From positions 1 to 64,000 of the forward strand of contig CAUEBO010000011.1 in NCBI GenBank assembly GCA_958454405.1: a stretch of 64,000 nucleotides of DNA, written 5' to 3'. The stretch comes from an uncultured Eggerthellaceae bacterium (GTDB taxonomy: Bacteria > Actinomycetota > Coriobacteriia > Coriobacteriales > Eggerthellaceae). The first letter of the stretch is position 1. Each line of letters starts with the position of its first letter. Below, piece after piece: positions 58,108 through 64,000 of this stretch. The position numbers and the translations under genes are program-made. The notes beneath the pieces are model-generated. The model searched no databases. It was not told where the DNA came from and was given only the letters and a program-made list of their open reading frames with translations.

Positions 58108-59487
58108 ATGGATACGCTATTCACTGAAATGGAAAACGAGCGCAAGTCGGAAGTCGCGCCGCTTGCGGTTCGCATGCGCCCCCGCACGCTCGAAGAGGTC
58201 GTCGGCCAGGAGGAGGCGGTGGGCCCCGGTTCGTGGCTGCGCAGCGCCATCGAGCACGACCAGCTGAGCTCGGTCATCCTGTTCGGCCCGGCCGGAACGG
58301 GCAAGACCTCGCTCGCGCACGTCGTTGCCGAGACGACGAAGGCCACGTTCGTGGAGGTGTCGGCCATCGGTGGCACGGTGTCCGACTTGCGGCGCGAGAT
58401 AGACGCGGCCGACAAGCGCCTGTCCATGCACGGGCTGCGCACCATCCTGTTCGTCGACGAGATCCACCGCTTCAACCGCAGCCAGCAGGATGCGCTGCTG
58501 CATGCCGTGGAAGATCGCGTGCTGGTTTTGGTGGGGGCCACCACGGAGAACCCGTTCTTCGAAGTGAACTCCGCGCTCATCAGCCGTTCGCGCATCGTCG
58601 AGCTGCACGGGCTGTCGGATGGCGACATCGCCTGCCTGGTGGAGCGCGCCCTGGTCGACGAACGCGGGCTGGCTGGGCGCTACGCCCTGGACGACCAGGC
58701 GAAGAACGCCATCGTGCTCTTGGCGGGCGGCGACGCGCGCACGGCCCTGACCACGCTCGAGCTTGCCGCCGGCATGGTGGAGCCCGGCACGTCGAAGAAG
58801 CCCGCCCGGGTGACCGAGGAGGAAGTGCGCGCCGCCACGCCGCACCGCACGCTGCCCTACGACAAGAACAAGGACGTGCACTACGACGTCATATCCGCGT
58901 TCATCAAGTCCATGCGCGGCAGCGATCCCGACGCGGCGCTGTACTGGCTGGCGCGCATGATCGACGGGGGAGAGGATCCGAAGTTCATCGCGCGCCGCAT
59001 GTTCATCGCGGCCTCGGAAGACATCGGCAACGCCGATCCGCAAGCCCTGCTCATCGCCGAGGCGGCCTTCAAGTCAGCCGAGGTCATCGGCTATCCCGAG
59101 TGCCGCATCAACCTGGCCCAGGCCGCCATCTACCTGGCCTTGGCGCCCAAGAGCAACGCCGCCGAAGCGGGCATCGACGCCGCGCTCGCCGAGGTCCGCA
59201 ACGGCCCGACGCGCAACGTGCCCGACTACCTGCGCGACCGGCATCGCCCCGGATCGGAGCGCTACGGCGACTACCGGTACCCCCACAGCTACCCTTCAGG
59301 CTGGGTCGACCAGCAGTACCTGCCGGACGGCCTCTCGCGCGGCTGCTTCTACCGGTCGAGCGACCGCGGCTGGGAGGCGTATCGCGCCGACGCGTTCGCG
59401 CGCGACCGCATGGAGTCCGACCCGAAGCGCACGGGGGGCTCCCCCGCGTCGGAAGCCGGGGAAAAGCCCACGTCGAACGAAAGGTAA
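58108..59487 (+). CDS. rarA: Replication-associated recombination AAA+ ATPase RarA (MgsA)
   Basis: Clamp-loader-like ATPase acting at stalled replication forks. The N-terminal VRMRPRTLEEVVGQ is the family opening; Walker A GPAGTGKTSLA, Walker B ILFVDEIHRFNRSQQD, sensor 1 GATTENP. The C-terminal tetramerisation domain contains DVISAFIKSMRGSDPDAALYW and FIAASEDIGNADP. Length 459 is normal. The short C-terminal tail is disordered. ATG 58108 fits the homology start and the leaderless promoter. Confidence 0.95.
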   Translation: MDTLFTEMENERKSEVAPLAVRMRPRTLEEVVGQEEAVGPGSWLRSAIEHDQLSSVILFGPAGTGKTSLAHVVAETTKATFVEVSAIGGTVSDLRREIDAADKRLSMHGLRTILFVDEIHRFNRSQQDALLHAVEDRVLVLVGATTENPFFEVNSALISRSRIVELHGLSDGDIACLVERALVDERGLAGRYALDDQAKNAIVLLAGGDARTALTTLELAAGMVEPGTSKKPARVTEEEVRAATPHRTLPYDKNKDVHYDVISAFIKSMRGSDPDAALYWLARMIDGGEDPKFIARRMFIAASEDIGNADPQALLIAEAAFKSAEVIGYPECRINLAQAAIYLALAPKSNAAEAGIDAALAEVRNGPTRNVPDYLRDRHRPGSERYGDYRYPHSYPSGWVDQQYLPDGLSRGCFYRSSDRGWEAYRADAFARDRMESDPKRTGGSPASEAGEKPTSNER

Positions 59488-59555
59488 CCGATTTCCTACT
59501 CCTATGGAAGCAGGGTGGAAACGCAGGGCGGCGTGTATAGAATCCAAGGTGGTCG

Positions 59556-59564
59556 TGCTATAGT
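59556..59564 (+). promoter_or_regulatory. Extended -10 promoter for the DUF948 operon
   Basis: TGCTATAGT, 27 bases before the GTG start; an AGGAGGAA ribosome binding site lies between. Confidence 0.5.
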
Positions 59565-59590
59565 AGTGCCCTCGAAACAGGAGGAACGCC

Positions 59591-60490
59591 GTGGATATCA
59601 ACGAAATCATCAGCATCGCGCTGCCGGTCGTGTACGTGATCGTCGGTGCGGTCCTCGTGTGGCTCGTCGTCGAGCTCGTCATGACGGCCCGCAAGGCCCG
59701 CAAGACGGTGGACGAGCTGCAGAAGCAGGTCGAGCCCACGCTGGCCAGCGTGGAGCGCATCACGGCTTCGCTTGAGCCCGTCGCCGCCAAGGTCGATCCG
59801 CTCGTGGAGCGCGTATCGCTCACCGTGGACGCGGCCAACCTCGAGATCATGCGCGTCGATCAGATCCTCGAAGACGTGAACGAGATAACCGACACCGTCT
59901 CCTCCGCCGTCGAAGCGGTGGACACGGTGACCAACGCCCCGCTCGAACTCGTGAACAACGTCTCGACGCGGGTGCGCAACGCGTTCAAGCCGCGCCGCGC
60001 AAGCGACGAGTCGGTGGCGCTCGGCCAGGCGAAGGCGGCGGAAGGGGAGGCTGCGGATTCCAACGCTCCCTTCGCGTCCGCTCCGCGGCCCGCCGTTGCC
60101 GCCGGCAACGCTCCCCGGCACGCCTCGCCCGTCGTGCCCGATTCTCCGCGGCCTGCCGCCGCGCCCGCGCCGAAGAACACGGAAGTGCCGGTGTCGACGG
60201 TGGTCAAGGAAGCGGTCTCCACTTCGGTGAAGGCAGCGCAGGAAGCCGTTGCCGACCAGCGCGAGCAGCGCGCGGAGCAGCGCGTCGAGCGCGAAGAGAA
60301 GGCAGAGGCCAAACGCGCCTCGGCCGACAAGACGGCGGAGGCCGCCGCGAACGTGGCGCAGGCCGTCACGGCCGCCGCCAACGCCGATGCGGATTCCGCG
60401 CAGAGGTACTTCACCTACGATGGGCCTGAGCCCGCGCCGGGCGAAGGGCGCGGTCCCGCCGCTCCCGCCGCCGGCCAAGACGGCAACTAG
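59591..60490 (+). CDS. DUF948 domain membrane protein
   Basis: 299 residues: one N-terminal membrane helix (residues 8-30), then a long helical, coiled-coil-like region (TVDELQKQVEPTLASVERIT, LVERVSLTVDAANLEI) typical of DUF948/YtxG proteins, followed by a disordered Ala/Pro-rich part and a charged KAEAKRASADKTAEAAANVA helix. Function unknown; family members are stress-linked in Firmicutes. GTG start. The AI-2E family permease follows 29 bases later; alaS comes after it, an order also common in Firmicutes. Confidence 0.8.
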   Translation: MDINEIISIALPVVYVIVGAVLVWLVVELVMTARKARKTVDELQKQVEPTLASVERITASLEPVAAKVDPLVERVSLTVDAANLEIMRVDQILEDVNEITDTVSSAVEAVDTVTNAPLELVNNVSTRVRNAFKPRRASDESVALGQAKAAEGEAADSNAPFASAPRPAVAAGNAPRHASPVVPDSPRPAAAPAPKNTEVPVSTVVKEAVSTSVKAAQEAVADQREQRAEQRVEREEKAEAKRASADKTAEAAANVAQAVTAAANADADSAQRYFTYDGPEPAPGEGRGPAAPAAGQDGN

Positions 60491-60519
60491 CTGATCGCGG
60501 CGCGAAGGAGCAGGGCCCG

Positions 60520-61812
60520 GTGGACGAATCCAACCGCGAATCCAATAGAACCGATAAAGCGAGGCGCGCGTTCCTGTCCGTCTGGACGGTCGTCGGGGCC
60601 ATCCTGCTCACGGGCATCCTCATCTACCTGGTGAACATCCTCAGCGTGCCCGTGGGCATCGTCATCTGGGCGACCATCATCGTGTTCTGCCTGCGCGGGC
60701 CGGTGAACAAACTGGAGAAGATGGGCGTGCCCCGCGTCGCGGGGGCCACGGTGGCCTACATCCTCATGTTCGTCGTGCTCGCCCTCGTCTGCCTGCTCAT
60801 GTTCTCCCCGGTCTTCGGAGTGGGCGACCAGTTCACGAGCCTTGTCGAGAGCATCCCCGGCTACGTGCAGACCATCATGGGCTGGACGGGCGACCTGTAC
60901 GAGCGCTACGCCAACGTGCTGCAGAACGACATGGTGCAGAAGTGGACGAACGACGCGCTTGCGGCCGTGGGCTCGTGGGCCTCGTCCTTCGCGAGCGACA
61001 GCGCAGCCGGCGTCGTGGCCATCGGCACGGGCGTCCTCAACAGCTTCGTGGCGATCGGCTTCGCGCTGGTCGTCGCGTTCTGGATCCTCATGGAGCTGCC
61101 GGCGCTCGGGCGCGAGTGCACGCGCCTCGTCGGCCCGAAGCATCGCGAAGACATGGAAATGCTCCATGTCACCTTCACGCGCGTGATGGGCGGCTACATC
61201 AAGGGCACGCTGCTGCAGTGCGCCGTCATCGGCGTCGGCTGCGCCGTGCTGTTCGGCGTCATCGGCATTCCGAACTCCGCCGCGCTCGGCGGCATCGCCG
61301 GCCTGCTCAACATCATCCCCATCGTGGGGCCCTGGCTCGGGGGCGCGCTCGCGGCCGTGGTCGGCGTGTTCGTGAGCCCGTGGATCGCCGTCGTCGCGCT
61401 TGTGGGAACGATCATCATCCAGCAGATCGTCTACACGTTCGTGTCGCCGAAGATCATGGCGAACTCCGTCGACGTGCATCCGGCGCTCACCCTCATCGCG
61501 TTGATGGCGGGCTCGGCCATCGGCGGCGCGATGAGCGGCTTCATCGGCTCGCTCGTGGGCATGCTGGCCTCAATTCCCGCCGTAGCGGTTGCGAAGGCGG
61601 TTTTCGTGTATTATTTCGAGAAGCGCACGGGGCGCCAGCTCGTGTCGAGCGACGGCGTGTTCTTCAAGGGCACGCCCACCTTGGACGGCGTGCCCGATCC
61701 CATAGCCGACGCGACGTCGCCCCACCCCGACGTTTCGGCGGCGTTCGAGCGCGTCAAGGAGCGCAAGGCGGAAGCGGATCGAAAGGCGCGGCACCGTCGC
61801 AAGAAGCAATAG
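60520..61812 (+). CDS. AI-2E family transporter (YhhT/PerM-like permease)
   Basis: A 430-residue membrane protein with about eight helices. The family pattern LAAVVGVFVSPWIAVVALVG and VYTFVSPKIMANSVDVHPAL is present. Members export autoinducer-2 or move ions; the substrate here is unknown. The C-terminal tail is strongly basic (AFERVKERKAEADRKARHRR). GTG start, GAAGGAG upstream. Confidence 0.88.
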   Translation: MDESNRESNRTDKARRAFLSVWTVVGAILLTGILIYLVNILSVPVGIVIWATIIVFCLRGPVNKLEKMGVPRVAGATVAYILMFVVLALVCLLMFSPVFGVGDQFTSLVESIPGYVQTIMGWTGDLYERYANVLQNDMVQKWTNDALAAVGSWASSFASDSAAGVVAIGTGVLNSFVAIGFALVVAFWILMELPALGRECTRLVGPKHREDMEMLHVTFTRVMGGYIKGTLLQCAVIGVGCAVLFGVIGIPNSAALGGIAGLLNIIPIVGPWLGGALAAVVGVFVSPWIAVVALVGTIIIQQIVYTFVSPKIMANSVDVHPALTLIALMAGSAIGGAMSGFIGSLVGMLASIPAVAVAKAVFVYYFEKRTGRQLVSSDGVFFKGTPTLDGVPDPIADATSPHPDVSAAFERVKERKAEADRKARHRRKKQ

Positions 61813-61879
61813 CGCGGGCGGGCGGATGAAACGGGCGGGCCGTGACGAGCGGCCCCGAGGAGATAGAAAGACGAACAAC

Positions 61880-64000
61880 ATGAAGTACCTGACCAGCGCG
61901 GAGATCCGCGAGAAGTACCTGAGCTTTTTCGAAGAGAAGGGCTGCAAGCGCTGGCCCTCGTCCTCGCTCATCCCCGACGACCCGTCGCTTTTGCTGACGA
62001 GCGCCGGCATGGTGCAGTTCAAGCCCTACTTCCTGCAGCAGAAGCATTTGGAGGCGCCCTATGTCGGCACCACCACGGTGCAGAAGTGCGTGCGCACGAA
62101 CGACATCGACATCATCGGCACCACGGGACGCCACCAGAGCTTCTTCGAGATGCTGGGCAACTTCAGCTTCGGCGCGTACTTCAAGGAGGAGATGTGCGCC
62201 TGGGCTTACGAGTTCTCCACCGAGGTGCTGGGCCTGCCGGCCGAGCGCTTGTACTTCACCGTGTACCTCGATGACGACGAGACCATCGAGATATGGAAGA
62301 AGCTGGGCGTGCCCGACGACCACATCTCGCGTTTGGGCGAAGAGGACAACTTCTGGCGCGCCGGGCCCACCGGCCCGTGCGGCCCGTGCTCGGAGATCTA
62401 CTACGACCAGGGCGAGGAATTCGGCTGCGGCAGCCCCGACTGCGCGCCGGGCTGCGACTGCGACCGCTTCCTGGAGTACTGGAATCTCGTGTTCACGCAG
62501 TACGACGGCCAGGAAGACGGCTCGTTCGTGCCGCTGCCGAAGAAGAACATCGACACCGGCATGGGCTTGGAGCGCATCGCGGCCATCCTGCAGGGTGTCC
62601 AGTCCAACTACGAGACCGACGTGCTGCGCAGCCTAGTGGCCGTGGGCGAGAAGCTGACCGGCACGACGTACGGCGAGGATGCGGCCATCGACCTGTCGCT
62701 GCGCATCATGGCCGACCACAGCCGCGCCGTGGCGTTCATGATCGCCGACGGCATCCTGCCCTCCAACGAGGGCCGCGGCTACGTGCTGCGCCGCCTGCTG
62801 CGCCGCGCCGTGATGAAGGGCCACCTGCTGGGCCTGGACAAGCCGTTCCTCAACGAGTTCGTGGACGAGATCGTGAACCTCATGGGGCATGTGTACCCCG
62901 AGATCGTGGAGAACCGCGAGCTCATGCGCCGCGTCATCCTGTCCGAGGAGGAGCGCTTCGGCGCGAACCTGCGCCAGGGCCGCGCGTTCCTCGACGAGGC
63001 GCTGGCCGAGCTCGAAGGCGACGTGCTGCCGGGCGACCGCGCGTTCACGTTGCACGACACGTACGGCTTCCCCGTGGAGGTCACGCGCGAGCTGTGCGAC
63101 GAGCGCGGCATCGAGGTGGACATGGAGGGCTTCGGCCGATGCATGGACGAGCAGCGCGAGCGCGCCCGCGCCGCCAACACGAAGGACGCCGAGGCGGCCT
63201 GGTCCACCTACGGCGGCGTGATGGCCGAGATCCTGGAGGCCGTGGGCCCCACGGAGTTTTTGGGCTACACGGAAAACGACGCGGATGCGCGCGTGCTGGC
63301 GCTGGTGAAAGACGGCCAGCAGGTGGACGCGCTCGAAGCGGGCGACGAGGGCCGCGTGGTGCTGGACGCCACGCCGTTCTACGCCGAGAAGGGCGGCCAG
63401 ATCGGCGACACGGGCGCTCTGGTGAAAGACGGCGCCTCCGTGCGCGTGCTGGACACGAAGGAACCCGAGAAGGGCCTGATCGCGCATACCGTGCAGGTGG
63501 AAGAAGGCCGCATCGTGGCGGGCGACGCCGTGCGCGCCGCCATCGACGCGGGGCGCCGCGAGCGCATCCGCCGCAACCACACGGCCACGCACATCCTGCA
63601 CTGGGCGCTGCGCGAGGTGCTGGGCGACCATGTGAAGCAGGCAGGCAGCTACGTGGCCGACAGCCGCCTGCGCTTCGACTTCACCCACTTCGAAGCCATG
63701 ACGGCCGAGCAGATCGCCGAAGTGGAGCGCCTGGCGAATCAGAAGATCATGGAGAACCATCCCGTGCGCGCCTACGAGACGTCGCTCGCGCAGGCGCGCG
63801 AGGCGGGCGTGATGGCGCTGTTCGGCGAGAAGTACGGCGAGGTCGTGCGCGTGCTGGACATCGAGGGCTTCTCGCGGGAGCTGTGCGGCGGCACGCACGT
63901 GTCCGCCACGAGCGAGATCGGCTTCGTGAAGATTGCGAGCGAGACGAGCGTGGGCGCGAACCTGCGCCGCATCGAAGCCGTGACCAGCTTCGATGCGTTG
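61880..64000 (+). CDS. alaS: Alanine--tRNA ligase, N-terminal part (3' end outside window)
   Basis: Class II aminoacyl-tRNA synthetase; 707 codons lie in the window. Class II motifs are in MVQFKPYFL and TGRHQSFFEMLGNFSFG; motif 3 region is GYVLRRLLRRAVMKG. The editing domain zinc motif begins RRNHTATHILHWALREVLGD, and the distal CGGTHV is at about residue 671. The C-terminal oligomerisation domain is cut off by the window end. It is charged with pairing tRNA-Ala, including the CGC isoacceptor encoded at 9803. Confidence 0.96.
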   Translation, partial: MKYLTSAEIREKYLSFFEEKGCKRWPSSSLIPDDPSLLLTSAGMVQFKPYFLQQKHLEAPYVGTTTVQKCVRTNDIDIIGTTGRHQSFFEMLGNFSFGAYFKEEMCAWAYEFSTEVLGLPAERLYFTVYLDDDETIEIWKKLGVPDDHISRLGEEDNFWRAGPTGPCGPCSEIYYDQGEEFGCGSPDCAPGCDCDRFLEYWNLVFTQYDGQEDGSFVPLPKKNIDTGMGLERIAAILQGVQSNYETDVLRSLVAVGEKLTGTTYGEDAAIDLSLRIMADHSRAVAFMIADGILPSNEGRGYVLRRLLRRAVMKGHLLGLDKPFLNEFVDEIVNLMGHVYPEIVENRELMRRVILSEEERFGANLRQGRAFLDEALAELEGDVLPGDRAFTLHDTYGFPVEVTRELCDERGIEVDMEGFGRCMDEQRERARAANTKDAEAAWSTYGGVMAEILEAVGPTEFLGYTENDADARVLALVKDGQQVDALEAGDEGRVVLDATPFYAEKGGQIGDTGALVKDGASVRVLDTKEPEKGLIAHTVQVEEGRIVAGDAVRAAIDAGRRERIRRNHTATHILHWALREVLGDHVKQAGSYVADSRLRFDFTHFEAMTAEQIAEVERLANQKIMENHPVRAYETSLAQAREAGVMALFGEKYGEVVRVLDIEGFSRELCGGTHVSATSEIGFVKIASETSVGANLRRIEAVTSFDAL

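Overview
The window comes from a GC-rich, anaerobic, cytochrome-c-rich actinobacterium of the Coriobacteriia, most like Eggerthella or a close relative (inferred from gene content, not from a marker search). The reasons are a Veg gene next to rsmA, class III ribonucleotide reductase, NrfA with a Ccm cytochrome c maturation cluster, a Tat-exported fumarate-reductase-like flavoprotein paired with a multiheme cytochrome, many GTG starts, and several promoters that appear to give leaderless mRNAs.

Layout. 1-4716: 3' end of metG, tatD, a flavodoxin-like protein, rsmA (with an in-frame palindromic insertion) and veg. 4914-7139 (minus): ApbE flavin transferase, a 62-residue protein and a LysR regulator. 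7430-8814: a radical SAM/SPASM peptide maturase whose 3' end overlaps a 27-residue candidate precursor peptide, closed by a strong terminator; this is the best candidate for an undescribed system. 8893-9696: DUF2975 membrane protein plus Cro/CI regulator. 9803-12868: tRNA-Ala(CGC) followed by a 3-kb AT-rich island bounded by a 65-bp direct repeat, carrying a frameshifted type IIG-like restriction-modification gene and no integrase.

13219-21605: nrfA, an NrfH-like cytochrome, and ccmE, F, A, B, C, D. 21723-23677: galU and a D-2-hydroxyacid dehydrogenase. 23678-26267: a palindromic repeat, a beta-lactamase-fold serine hydrolase, and two sibling small-RNA candidates with C-rich loops flanking it. 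26442-33287: a homocysteine-methyltransferase-like protein lacking its zinc cysteines, nrdD-nrdG, an MscS channel and a DUF2804 protein. 33472-38497 (minus): a seven-gene type IV pilus-like operon with PilT but no PilB. 39014-46931: a 2441-residue MBG-repeat surface protein with a structured leader, and a small membrane protein. 47494-53369: pstSCAB-phoB-phoR. 53411-57286: an HTH protein, a fused tandem-MarR regulator, a Tat flavoprotein reductase and a six-heme cytochrome. 58108-64000: rarA, a DUF948 protein, an AI-2E family permease and the 5' part of alaS.

Intergenic DNA is unusually informative. A repeat family with two compensating stems sits directly after five genes (metG, ccmB, ccmC, galU, nrdD). 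A 145-bp terminal-inverted-repeat element occurs twice in opposite orientations. Other long palindromes lie within rsmA and upstream of pstS.

Functionally, the reductases (NrfA, the Tat flavoprotein) are periplasmic electron sinks, their c-type hemes are installed by the Ccm proteins, and ApbE may flavinylate exported electron carriers encoded elsewhere.
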